This document shows, one piece after another, positions 11,666 to 22,785 of a stretch of DNA of 64,000 nt. The stretch spans positions 243,501 to 307,500 of the forward strand of contig WAEK01000018.1 of the NCBI GenBank assembly GCA_011634665.1, in the 5' to 3' direction. Below the pieces are notes generated by a model. The model was not told the origin of the DNA, ran no database searches, and saw only the letters and a program-made list of their open reading frames with translations. The position numbers and the translations under genes were made by a program. The number at the start of each line of letters is the position of its first letter. The first letter of the stretch is position 1. Origin of the DNA: Mortierella sp. BCC40632. Its lineage: Eukaryota > Mortierellomycota > Mortierellomycetes > Mortierellales > Mortierellaceae.

Positions 11666-13698
11666 ATGGGAAAAGGATCCCGTTCCAACATCGCCTCGCC
11701 TGTCAAGCAGGACTCGCGTGCCGTGTCTGCCTTCCCTAGCGACCCGGCCACGAGCACGGCCACGGCCGAGAAACCCTACTGGAAGGGCTTTACCTCGTCC
11801 GAGAAGAACCGGTCCTTGTTCAAGATGGACTATGATGACCTGATGGAGGAGCCACCGTATTTTTTCTTGATCACCACCTATCTCTCGTACATCATCCTCT
11901 CCTTCTTTGGTCATGTGCGAGATTTCTATGGTTTCCGTTGGAACAAGAAGGCATTTGCCCATCTGATGCCGTCGAATGTAGGTTATAGTTGTTGTTGTTG
12001 TTGTTACATCTATGTTTTTTTTTTTTTTTTTTTTTTTTTTTTTGGCTTTTGCCTTGCAGCATACCAGGTTTCTGTGTATACTCGGGGTGTTTGGTGTATG
12101 GACGCACAACAGGGCTCGAAAGGGAGAAAAGATAGGACAAAGCGGGAATGCAATCGTCCTTCTCCTCCCTTTGAGGACAACCCCATTATAGTCCAGAGCC
12201 AACCAAGAGCAAAGGGGGCAAGAGAATCGCTGGCTAACCTGTTCCTGTGGATACTTTCTCTTGCCCTATTTTTTTTTTTTTTTTTTTTTTTTTTTGTTTA
12301 TCCTACTCTTTCTCCTCGTTCTCCTATCTCCCAAATGCTCTCCTCACTTTCTTCTTCCTCCAACAGGGATATGCGGCCCTGACCTCCGACTGGGACTCGT
12401 TCTGGACAAGGAACCTAAAGATGAGAATCGATGATTGCTTCTCGGTTCCCACCTCGCTCGTGCCTGGCAGGACAGTCCACATGCTCGAACGCTTCACACG
12501 CAACTATTGCCGATCATTCGAGTTTACAGGAAAACTCAAGGAAGTCGTCAACCTGTCCTCGTACAACTACCTTGGTTTTGCTCAATCCACGGGTCCCTGC
12601 GCAGATGCTGTTGAGGAGGTCCTCGGAACCCATGGCTTGTCCTGCGGCGGATCCCGGATGGAGGCTGGATCACTCGATCTTCATACAAAGACAGAGGAAC
12701 TCGTGGCCGAGTTTATGGGCAAGGAATCTTCATTGATTGTTTCGATGGGTTATGCGACCAACAGTACAACGATTGCTGGCTTGGCCTCCAAGGGTTCGCT
12801 CATCATCTCGGATGAGCTCAACCACAACTCGCTTGTCTTTGGAGCACGTCTTTCGGGAGCGTTCATTCGCGTGTTTAAGCACAATGATGTCGAGGATTTG
12901 GAGGCTGTCCTTCGTGATGCCATCTCGCAGGGTCAACCCAGGACGCATCGCCCATGGAAGAACATTCTGTTGATTGTGGAGGGTCTGTACTCGATGGAGG
13001 GAACTCTGGTCAAGCTTCCTGAGATTATTGAACTCAAGAAAAAGTACAAGGTGAGTTGGAGAAGGGGGGAAAAAAAATTAGAGATAGGCTGTTGCTCCTT
13101 ACTTTTCTCTCTCTCTCTCCTTTCCTCCCCTGTTTTCTTTTCTATCTTTCCCTCTCTTTGAACGCGTACTATACCGTGTGCGTGTGTCACTTTAGTCCCC
13201 ACTTGCATCATCTCGCATCAAAGTGCCTTTCTAACTTGAATTTTTTTTTTCTTCCCCACGACACCCTAGTTCTTCTTGTATGTTGACGAGGCCCACTCTG
13301 TGGGAGCCATTGGCCCACGCGGTCGTGGTGTCTGCGACTATTACGGTGTGGATCCCAAGGATGTTGATATCCTGATGGGCACGTTCACAAAGTCGTTCGG
13401 AGCAGCGGGTGGCTACATTTGTTCATCCAAAGATGTGATTGATCGACTTCGACTGTACAACCATTCGTCTGTCTATGGAGAGTCGATCTCACCCGTGGTG
13501 TTGCAACAAATCTACACGAGCATGTGGTCGATTATGGGTCGCGATGGTACAGGCGCTGGACAAGAACGTTTGAGTCGACTTGCCTGGAATGCTCGTTATT
13601 TGGGAACACATCTTCGCAAGATGGGATTTATTATTTATGGTGATCGCGATTCGCCAGTGATTCCGCTTTTGCTCTTCCACCCAGCCAAGATTCCGTAA

Positions 13699-13733
<35 letters not shown>

Positions 13734-14106
13734 TTTTGCTTTTTTTCTTTGTTGATTGGTATCTACGGATAATGGAATGCGCGCTTTTTTTTTCATACGC
13801 TAACTCTCCCCCCCTCCCCTCCTCTGTCCTCCTCTTTCTACCAACCCATTTTATCTCATCTTTTTCATTCTGAAACCCAATAGGGCCTTTTCGCGCGAAT
13901 GTCGCAAACGAGGATTGGCAGTGGTGGTGGTCGGATTCCCAGCCACTTCAATTGTTGCTTCTCGAGCTCGATTCTGTGTCTCTGCTTCGCATACAAAGGA
14001 GGATCTTGATTTTGTGCTCCGTGTGGTGTCTGAAGTCGGCGATATCTTGAGTCTCAAGATGAGCACTCGCAAGGCTCTGGAGAACAGTATCGAGAGTTCG
14101 CAGTAA
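11666..14106 (+). CDS. LCB2: Serine palmitoyltransferase subunit 2
   Basis: Catalytic subunit of serine palmitoyltransferase, which condenses serine with palmitoyl-CoA to 3-ketodihydrosphingosine, the first step of sphingolipid synthesis in the ER. The model has 547 residues in exons 11666-11977, 12367-13050, 13270-13694 and 13884-14106, all phases closing. A membrane segment lies at about residues 66-88. The alpha-oxoamine synthase fold follows: NYLGFAQ, then [25 protein letters not shown] split across typical motifs, the [10 protein letters not shown] motif, and [13 protein letters not shown] with PLP-binding Lys373. Length and motifs match LCB2 rather than LCB1, which lacks the Lys. Introns 1 and 3 carry long T tracts. 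LCB1 is not in the window. Confidence 0.97.
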
Positions 14107-14684
14107 AGACACCAAAAAAAAAAAAAAAAAAAAAAAATGGAGATCAAGTACTGAATTGAGAATAATGACGAAGCAAAGAAAGAGAGAGAAAAACAAGGCA
14201 CATACACACGAGGGAAAGAAATGGATCCTTTCCCCCCCCTCTTCCTCCCCCACACCTATAGGGATAACATGTGTCAATCTCCCTGAATATCTGATTGGAT
14301 GTGCAAAATGGGGTGAGGGAGAGGAGGGGAAAAAGGAGTAGACATTGATCCCCATGGTTGTCCTATCTCTCTCTCTCTCTTTCGTTTTCGTATTTGCTCT
14401 CATTCCCTCTCTTCATCCTTTATCTCTCTCTCTCTTCTCTCTTCTCTCTTCTCTCTTCACTCTTCTCTCTTCTCTCTTCTCTCTTCACTCTTCTCTCTTC
14501 TCTCTATCTCTTCCTTCCCCCCCTCTCCTTTTTTTTTATAAGCATCAACATTGCGTAGACATAGCGCTAGAAATTTTTTTTTTTTTTGTATTTCTAATTT
14601 CACTCTTTGCAGAAATCAGTAGTAGCACATAAATAAACTCATACACAAAAAAAAAAAAAATTGTAAGGCCATCTATTGAGACTA
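14107..14684. other. Convergent 3' region between LCB2 and NOSIP
   Basis: Both flanking genes end here. It contains A runs (14114-14137), a TCTCTTC-type repeat block (14420-14510), T runs near 14575 and an A run near 14648. The tracts probably lie in the two 3' UTRs. No gene. Confidence 0.6.
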
Positions 14685-15701
14685 TTATTGAAAAGCTACA
14701 TCAAACTTGGTCGCCTCTTTAGCTCCACCACCCGAATAACCCGAGCCTTCACCCGTCATAGAGATAATATCCTTCTCCTTGGCCTTGTGTCCACAAGTCT
14801 GGCATCGACCATCCTTTTTGATGAATTTTTGACAACAACTTTGACAATAGACATGACCACATCCCTTGAGAATCGAAAGTTTGGTCGTGTTAATAAATCC
14901 TTTTCGACAGATGGGACAAATCGATGATTCCTTGGCCTTGGTCTCTGTCTCGTCATGGTCTTCAATGGCCGTTTCAAACTTGACCGAGATCAGGTTCTTG
15001 AGACTTTTTTTTTTTTTTTTTTTTTTTGTTTTTAAGGATATGATTCCATTGTCATTGTCATCATGGGTTGATATCGACATTTCATCCAAAAGCACCAAAG
15101 TCAATTCAGGAAATAAAAGCGAGAGAGGGAGGAAACAAGCAAAATATTGGTTAGTCTACTAGACTAAAGAGAGGGAAAAAAGAGAGAGAGAGGAAGAGAG
15201 AGGGATGGAGAAACAGAAAGAGATCAAAGTTTCTCGTACCTGAGCTTGTGTTCTGTTTCGGTGGCTGTGCACATTGTATGAGTCTTTGTGGCCTTGAATT
15301 CCGTCTGCTTTGTCGATGGGGTCAAGGATGGCTATATATTTATATTTATATAGAGAAACGTCGTCCATTTCAAAGAACCAACGATAGTGCGGACAAAATT
15401 AGTTTCTTGTCCAAGAAATTGGTGGCTGAAATTTCTGCAAGCAGAGGGGAAGAGGGGAGGAGGAGGAGGAGGAGGAGGAGGAGGAGTAGGGTTTCTTAAA
15501 CAATTTCACTTACAACCCAAAAGCTTGGGAGAATAGGTTTCTTTGACTTTGCCTGCATTTCATGATACAGTTACAGGGTTCCATTCCGATTCATATATAG
15601 ATAAATAAATAAAAAGGATGCATTCATTTAGTAATCAAAAGAAGGAGCATTTTCCTTCCTTGGATCGATCTATCCGTCAAGAACAAATACAAAGAGAAAG
15701 C

Positions 15702-15735
<34 letters not shown>

Positions 15736-16363
15736 AAATACCTGGTCTTCAACAGCCTTGGCAACATCCCGGATCTCTTGTTTTGTCATCTTTTCTAGCT
15801 CTGTCGAGTCAAACTCAAAGGGCCTCTTCTTGGAGTCTATTATTATGAGATAGGCGCATCAAAACAGGTCATTTAGTCCCTGACGATAAATAACAACAGC
15901 AATAATAATCTAGCCAATCCAAAAGGACAAAAGAGTAGACTCTTACTACTATGGGGCGTGTCATTCGGCGAGGAAGACGCTGTCAAACTCTTTTTAGTCT
16001 CCTCTGCACTGCCTCCATTGATCTCCTTTTCCAGAGTGTTGTTCTGTTTCGAAAGCACGGAGGCCGACTTGGCCAAGACTCCCATCTGACTCTTTTCAAA
16101 TTCATTCAAGATGATCTGTTGAGCCAATTGTTCCCTGATTTCTTGTTCCTTCTGGAGTTGTTCCTGTTCCAAAACCAAACGGTCTGCTTGACGTTGGATT
16201 TCGAGTTTTTGTGCAAGAATGTTTTCGTAGATACATTCTCGACAACTGAGATGACCCTCTGTGCAGCAGACGGGGTCCCGAGCCTTTTGAAGACAGAGGA
16301 AACAGGCGTCGAAATCCCGCATTGAGTCACGACCAAGACGTTGCTAAGGAAAGAGGAGAGTCG

Positions 16364-16395
<32 letters not shown>

Positions 16396-16598
16396 GAATA
16401 GATCCAAGTGTACCATGATTGGAAGGGTTAGGAGAAGTGGTAGAGTATTCTCTACCTTTTCTTCTTGACCTTCTTTTGTTTGAATAAAAAGACAAAGGAG
16501 AGCCAGCTCTGTACCTTCTTGGTGCCATACTCAAGCATACCCCTCTCTGCATAGGTAAAGTGGCTGCGGGCGGTGTTGTTTTTGGAATGGCGAGACAT
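14685..16598 (-). CDS. NOSIP: NOSIP-like U-box/RING protein
   Basis: Homologue of nitric oxide synthase-interacting protein, a nuclear E3 ubiquitin ligase tied to splicing complexes in other eukaryotes. The model has 341 residues in six exons: 16598-16515, 16343-15947, 15836-15742, 15552-15514, 15331-15240 and 15003-14685, with phases closing throughout. The start MSRHSKNNTA with a following Tyr-Gly-Thr motif is the zf-NOSIP signature. The first split domain continues through FDACFLCLQKARDPVCC, then a Gln/Glu-rich coiled coil, KPILPSFWV-PSLTP, and a C-terminal RING-like domain (CPIC, CGHVYCQSC, CQTCGHKAKEKDI). Unlike the animal protein, the second domain keeps all Cys pairs. The last intron ends in about 20 A residues directly before AG, with no pyrimidine tract. 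Divergent from the cyclophilin gene. Confidence 0.93.
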
Positions 16599-17129
16599 GG
16601 TGCTTCGGGGGCTGTGTCAAGTCAACAGTCTTGTGCTTCTTGTTTTAGGAGGAGTTGAGTGGGCAATTCAAAAGGGAGAGAATGTCGGGATGCCGAGAAG
16701 AGAAGAAAGCGGGGGTTCTGTTGGATGGGATCCAAAGTCGAGAATGGCAAAGGAGGATGCCGAGAAAGGAAGAAGGACTGATCCGAGAAAGGAAGTGATG
16801 AGTAGCTTTTTTTTGTGGAGAACAGAAAGACCAAGAAGGGCAGTAAGGGCAAAGGAGAGAGGAGGTCGCATTGAAATTTTGAGAGAGACGCGCCTCTGAG
16901 ATACTGGTAAAAGCCACTTGTCAGATCAGGACTTTGATATGGGCGATGAATGAATGCTTCTTTTGCTCCATGGTTCCATTTCATCCTCTAGACAAGACCA
17001 AACAACCTCTCAACAACTCTATTCGACTTGGGAAAAGAAAAGAAAAATAATAAACGCATCAGAAGAGTCGACATCAACACATCCATCCATTTATTCAGCA
17101 CAACAACTATTTAGAAGGAGAGGACAATA
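16599..17129. promoter_or_regulatory. Shared divergent promoter region of NOSIP and PPIL4 genes
   Basis: The two genes start head to head 531 bases apart, and both products are linked to spliceosomes in other eukaryotes. The interval is largely free of simple repeats, unlike the other intergenic regions here. I see no certain TATA box. The bases before the cyclophilin ATG are A-rich. Confidence 0.5.
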
Positions 17130-18623
17130 ATGAGTGTCCTTCTCGAAACCTCGGCAGGTGACATTGTCATCGACCTCTACACCAAAGAGGCTCCCACGAC
17201 CTGTCTCAACTTTTTAAAACTCTGCAAAGTCAAATACTACAACTTTTGTTGCTTCCACAACGTCCAAAAGGACTTTATGGTCCAAACAGGCGACCCCACC
17301 GCCACAGGCAAAGGTGGCGAAAGTATCTATGGAGTCATGGGCAGAGACGCCTCCAAAAAGTTTCTCCCTGCTGAAATCCACCCACAGCTCAAGCATCGTG
17401 AAAAGGGAATCGTATCCATGGCTATCTCGGGTGCCAGCACAGGCGCGAACCAGGACATGAACAGGACCTTGGGCTCGACCTCCGACCCGAATGCCTCTTC
17501 AGGCGTCATTGGCTCTCAGTTCTTTATCACCATGGGCGAGAACCTGGATTATCTCGATGGCAAGTACACCATCTTTGGCAAGATTGCAGAAGGCATGGAT
17601 GTGCTTGAAAAGATCAATGGCGCCTACACAGACCCAGAGTTCAGACCGTACAAGGACATTCGGATCAAACATACCATTGTCCTGGACGACCCTTTTCCCG
17701 ATCCCGAGGGACTCGAGGTACCCGACGAATCCCCTTTGCCGACCCAGGCCATGTTGGACACAGTCCGAATTGGAGACGACGAAGATATCGAGTCTGTTTT
17801 GCCACCCGAGGAAGAAGAACGCATCCGTCGACAAAAGGAGGCTCAGGCAAGAGCATTGACATTGGAAATGGTGGGAGATTTGCCTTTTGCCGAGATCAAA
17901 CCACCAGAGAATGTCCTTTTTGTGGCCAAGCTCAACCCAGCAACCCGTTCTGAGGATCTAGAGTTGATCTTTTCGAGATTTGGACTTATTCTGAGTTGTG
18001 AAGTCATTCGAGACAAGAAGACGGGCGACTCTCTCTGTTATGCGTTTATCGAATTTGAAAAGGAAGAGCAATGTTCAGAGGCCTATTTCAAGATGAACAA
18101 TGTCTTGATCGATGACCGACGTATTCATGTCGACTTTTCACAGAGTGTGAGCAAGCTTCACAAGGATTGGATGGTGAAACGGATGGGAGATCGTCGTTCC
18201 GCAGGAGTAGAGGACTTGAATCTGGAACAGCGGTCAAGATACAGGGGTGAAGCAACGTCGCGTCGTCGTGGAGATGAGTATGATCTTGTCTTTGACAACG
18301 GCCGGGATAATGGACGTCGCTCTGGACGAGAAGATCGAGACAGGGATAGAGACAACAGGGATAGAGATAGAGATGGTGACAGGCGGGACTCGAGGAGGAG
18401 TGATGACCGACGCTCAGATCGAGGAGATCCACCAAGGCAATATCGGTCTTCTGAGGGATCGTTCAGACGACAGAGAAGGTCTAGGTCGAGATCTGCGAGT
18501 CCAAGGAGGAGAGTGGATGATGGCCGAGGTAAGGATAGGGAGTATTCGCGAGATCGGGACCGAGACCGAGACCGGGATCGGCTTCGGGAGCGGGATTATC
18601 ATGGAGGTAACCGTCGTCGGTAA
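17130..18623 (+). CDS. PPIL4: PPIL4-type cyclophilin with RRM
   Basis: Peptidyl-prolyl isomerase of the nuclear cyclophilin-RRM class, thought to act on spliceosomal proteins. Intronless, 497 residues. The cyclophilin domain (1 to about 165) starts [18 protein letters not shown] and includes [15 protein letters not shown] and GSQFFITMG. The Trp/Arg positions of the classic active site are replaced as usual for this subclass. A charged linker leads to an RRM (about 240-320) with RNP2-like LFVAKL and RNP1-like CYAFIEF. The C-terminus is Arg/Asp/Ser-rich (RDRDRDR-type dipeptides), typical of splicing factors. Length and domain order match the family fully. The ATG at 17130 follows an A-rich leader. 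It shares a divergent promoter region with NOSIP. Confidence 0.95.
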   Translation: MSVLLETSAGDIVIDLYTKEAPTTCLNFLKLCKVKYYNFCCFHNVQKDFMVQTGDPTATGKGGESIYGVMGRDASKKFLPAEIHPQLKHREKGIVSMAISGASTGANQDMNRTLGSTSDPNASSGVIGSQFFITMGENLDYLDGKYTIFGKIAEGMDVLEKINGAYTDPEFRPYKDIRIKHTIVLDDPFPDPEGLEVPDESPLPTQAMLDTVRIGDDEDIESVLPPEEEERIRRQKEAQARALTLEMVGDLPFAEIKPPENVLFVAKLNPATRSEDLELIFSRFGLILSCEVIRDKKTGDSLCYAFIEFEKEEQCSEAYFKMNNVLIDDRRIHVDFSQSVSKLHKDWMVKRMGDRRSAGVEDLNLEQRSRYRGEATSRRRGDEYDLVFDNGRDNGRRSGREDRDRDRDNRDRDRDGDRRDSRRSDDRRSDRGDPPRQYRSSEGSFRRQRRSRSRSASPRRRVDDGRGKDREYSRDRDRDRDRDRLRERDYHGGNRRR

Positions 18624-18926
18624 AGCTTTAACTTGAATAAAGGTCAGGTGACTAGTACTTTTTTGGAGAGAGAGAGAAGAAGTAGAAGGAGAGGAACCCT
18701 TTTTTGTCTCTGGGATCGGAACAGAGTACCTACGAGAGAAGGCTCCAGGAGATAGACGTCCGCAATAAAAAAAGAAAAAGGAAAAAAAAATGGGTCTGGG
18801 TAGAATCGATCGGTACTCCCTCTTCTTTTTTTCTCTCTTTTCTTTTCCATTCATCCCCCATCCCCACCTTTCCTTCCCTCTCTCTCTCTAACTCTCTAGC
18901 TCATTTCATCTCATCCTTCATCCACC
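18624..18926. other. Short intergenic region and CT-rich leader of UBA4
   Basis: Contains an AATAAAG-like element directly after the cyclophilin stop (about 18637-18643), fitting a polyadenylation signal, and a CT-rich leader from about 18820 up to the UBA4 ATG. Confidence 0.5.
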
Positions 18927-19193
18927 ATGAGCACCACACATGACTCCCTCGAGTCGTCTGAAGCCCTTCTTGCCCGTAGGGTTCGTCAACTGGAGCAAGA
19001 AAAAGAGGCTCTGCAACGAGAGATTGACGCCCTGAGACTGGAACAAGCCCAGGGGGCCCCTGTCACACCCTCCCAGGACGCTGCTCAGGCTGAGGATCAT
19101 CTTCAGCCGTTTGAAAAAGTAGCTCGACTGACCAACCCCGAGATTGCTCGCTATGGACGCCAGTTGATCCTCCCTGGCTTTGGTATTCAAGGT

Positions 19194-19231
<38 letters not shown>

Positions 19232-21320
19232 AGAATGACTGTAATTGCACAGCGACTGCGGTGTAGTCCACCATGAAAAGTCTTGGTATTTTAACACTTT
19301 GGATTTCAACTTTTGTTATTGCTATTGTTGTTCTTTTCAGGCCAAATCGATCTTCGAAACTGCTCTATGCTTATTGTTGGTGCAGGTGGGTTGGGTGCCT
19401 CATGTGCACTCTACCTTGGCGGCGCAGGTGTTGGAAGACTGGGCATTGTGGATCACGACACGGTCGATATCTCGAACCTTCACCGTCAAGTCATCCATAA
19501 TGAATCTCGCAAGGGCTTGTCGAAGGCACACTCGGCTGCTACCTCTGTCCGACTGTAAGTTGAACGAAGAATAGAAAGAGAGATAAAGACAGCAAAGAAG
19601 AGCCCTTGGGACTGAGAATCCACGTGGCAGAGACTGAACTTTGTTTCTAATACCTCTTTCTTCTTTCTTCTTTGCCCTTTTCTCTTCTCGCACACATGCA
19701 TTGTTGATAGTCTGAACCCACACTGCAAGGTCATTGTCCATGACTTGGTCTTGGAAAGCTCTAATGCGCAGCCAATCATTGACGCCTATGATATTGTGAT
19801 TGATGCCACCGACAATGTTGCCACACGATACCTTCTCAACGATGCCTGTGTCCTTGGTCAGAAACCACTTGTCTCTGGATCCGCCCTACGACTTGATGGA
19901 CAGTTGACCATTTACAACTACCGTGGAGGACCTTGCTACAGATGTTTGTTCCCTACGCCCCCACCTTCAGAGACAGTTACCAACTGTTCAGATGGAGGCG
20001 TTCTTGGTGTGGGTAAGGCTCCTTGCGATACTTTCAAAGTTGATTATGAAATAACAAACAAAAGAGGATATTTGGAATGAGCGAGTCGATCATCATACTA
20101 TGCTGACTGGATAAAATGGATTGAATAGTACCGGGCATTATCGGATGTCTCCAAGCACTCGAGGCGATCAAAATTGCGGCCAAGATGAACGGTAATGCAT
20201 GTCCTTTGACTTGGAAAGGATCTTTCAACAGCCAGTCGTTGTCTTTTCATCATTTTTGCTTTTCCCACTCAACACTTTTTTTTTCTCGCCTTTCTTTTTC
20301 TCGTTGTAGTGGATGACCCACCTACCATGACACTCTTCTCGGCCAATTCATCAACCATGTTCCGGACTATCAAGCTCCGAAAAAGAAAGAGTGATTGTGT
20401 TATCTGTGGAGATGCGCCCTCGATCACAAAGTTGATTGACTATGTCCGATTCTGTGGTAGCAGTGCAACCGACAAGACGCCCGATTTGTTTTTGATTCCT
20501 TACAAGGAGAGGTTAACATGCGAGGTAAGTTGGACATTCCGTTTTTGTTTCTTCTTTTATTTCTCCACACATTTTTATGTCGGAGCCCCGTCCGCTAAGC
20601 TTAAATTGCTGTTGCCTAATATGTGGTCCTCTCTTCCCCTTCCCCCCCCTCTTTCTCTTTCCCTCACTCTCTTTCTACTGCTCGACTCGACACGCTTTAG
20701 ATGTACAAAAAGCTTCTGGACGAAAAGACGCCTCATCTCCTTTTGGATGTCCGTGAAAAGGTCCAGTTTGATATTTGCAGCCTCCCATCGTCTCTCAGTA
20801 AGTGTCTCATTGATCCCTCTCTCTTTTTTTTTTGTATACGATCCAAAGGTGAAAGGATATGAGAAATGCGATTAACTAATGGGTCTACTGTTGCTGTTGT
20901 TGTTGTTTTCACCATTTCCTCCCTTCTCTCTCCCCTCCCCACTCTGATTGGGATGACTACAGATATCCCACTCAAGAACCTTGCGGATGAAATTGATCAA
21001 GTCAAGACTCATCTTGCTGAACATCCTAATCAACCCGGTAACAAATGACTCTCATGGACCCCTCACCTCCAGCTTGAACAGGAGCGCCTCAGTGTCTTTC
21101 TCTCTCTTTCTTTTTCTTTTCTGAAATTTAACAACTAAATCTCTCTCTCTCTCTCTCTCTCAATTAATCAGTCTATGTCGTCTGCCGTCGAGGAAACGAT
21201 TCTCAGCCGGCCGCAAGGATGTTACAGGAACAAAATATTACTACAGGCGAGATCCGAGATCTTGTGGGTGGTCTAGAGCGTTGGACTGATCTGGTGGATC
21301 CCGACTTTCCAAAGTACTAG
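18927..21320 (+). CDS. UBA4: Adenylyltransferase and sulfurtransferase UBA4/MOCS3
   Basis: Activates the ubiquitin-like protein Urm1 for 2-thiolation of tRNA wobble uridine and for urmylation, and may also serve molybdopterin synthase. Cytosolic, 459 residues, eight exons: 18927-19191, 19341-19554, 19711-20012, 20129-20191, 20310-20524, 20701-20797, 20963-21037 and 21172-21320. All phases close. An N-terminal coiled coil is followed by [12 protein letters not shown] and the nucleotide loop GAGGLGASC. The adenylyltransferase Cys is Cys252 in TVTNCSDGG. Zinc ligands are CYRC (235-238) and CVIC. The rhodanese domain ends the protein, with active-site Cys415 in CRRGNDSQ, the loop sequence of active MOCS3. 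Everything needed for activity is intact. Most introns are short, with CT-rich 3' ends. Confidence 0.96.
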
Positions 21321-22037
21321 AGTTTTTCTTCTTTTTTTTCTTTCTTCCCCTCCTTTCTCGCTTCTCTTCTCTCTCTCATATACATCCTCTACAAAAACCG
21401 ACTTTTTTACACCCAATTTCCTTCGCATAGCATTTATACACCTTTTGTTCAGATTCCTTTCCTTCTTCCCTTCCCTCCCCCCTTCCTTTCTGAACCTCTT
21501 CTTTCCAATGACTCTTAATTTGGAAAGAAAGAAAGAAAGAAAAAGAATAAAAAGAAATGGAATGTATTTGTAAATTGCTATCCTCCCATGGTTTTCCAGA
21601 AACCAGAAAAAAAGAAGTAGAGTAAAAAAAAGCAACTGTCTATTACGAGAAAGAGGATGGGATGTGTGTGAGAGAGAGAGAAAGAGAGAAAGAGATAAAA
21701 GAGATAAGAGGGGAGATGGGGGGGAAGGAACTTAAAAAGATACACTAATCCACTTTTCTTGTTGGCGACAATGGGGGAACTGTCATCATCGACAACACCA
21801 CCACCATTTGATTTGTTTTTGTTTTTGTTTTTGTTTTTGTTTTTGTTTTTCTGATCTTTTTTTCTTTTTCTTTTTCTTGGTCCCATCGTTTTTCAAGGTG
21901 CATGAGACTACGAAAGGAAGGTTTGGTATAAGTGGTCTCGATGACGGCCATAGAGAAAGAGTACGAGAATGAGTGTGAGAGAGAGACTTCATCGTGTCCC
22001 TCCCCTTAGAGAGGATAGAGTCCAAGGACCTCTCCGC
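21321..22037. other. Convergent 3' region between UBA4 and the septin gene
   Basis: T/C-rich after the UBA4 stop, GAAA repeats near 21525-21545, GA repeats near 21670-21710, and a GTTTTT hexanucleotide array at 21814-21850. Open frames on both strands are repeat-driven. No gene. Confidence 0.55.
21814..21850. repeat. (GTTTTT)n hexanucleotide array
   Basis: About six tandem GTTTTT units in the interval downstream of the septin gene. Read on the minus strand this gives Lys-Thr repeats, an artefact. Confidence 0.85.
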
Positions 22038-22731
22038 TTAGTGACCCTGCTGACCAGATTCCTTGAGAGCCATCAACTGCTTGGAACGGAAGGTCTCGTA
22101 GTGGATCATCGAGGTAGTCTCGATCAAATCCTGAAGATGTGTGCGGGTCAAAAAGTTGCGAAGGTGGATAAACTCGCAGTGCTCCTCATTCTCAACTAAA
22201 TTGAGGGGAGAGAGGGAGAGAAAGTACCGATTAGAAACGGGATTTCTGGCTGATGATACGATTTTCTCTAGCTTGTCTTTTCCTTTTGCTTACCATTGAT
22301 AACACCCCAACGGTTCTGGCGAACACGGACGGGCTTGCCATCGACAATGATCGACTGTTCAGATCCAACCACGGCAAAGGGAATCATGGCCTGGTAGGTC
22401 TCATTCAAGGTCTGGTCCTGAATGTCATCCTCGTCCGATGCATATGGGTAAAGCTTGATGTTGTGGTGGATCAACTCGTCCTTGATCTAATAAAGAAAGG
22501 ATCATTCGAGATGATACTCCTTGGTCAGTCCCTTTTTTTTTTTTTTTTTTTTTTAGAGTCCTGAAAATTCCGAATTCAATAAAGGAGAAGGAGAACCAAA
22601 GACCACACTTACTCTCTGCTTGAAGGCAAGGCGCTCCTCAATTGTCAAAGAGTCCGACTTGGCAATCACTGGGATGACATTGACCACCTCGGTCAACTTT
22701 TTGAGGACGACGATGTCAATAGGCTTGAGAC

Positions 22732-22785
<54 letters not shown>

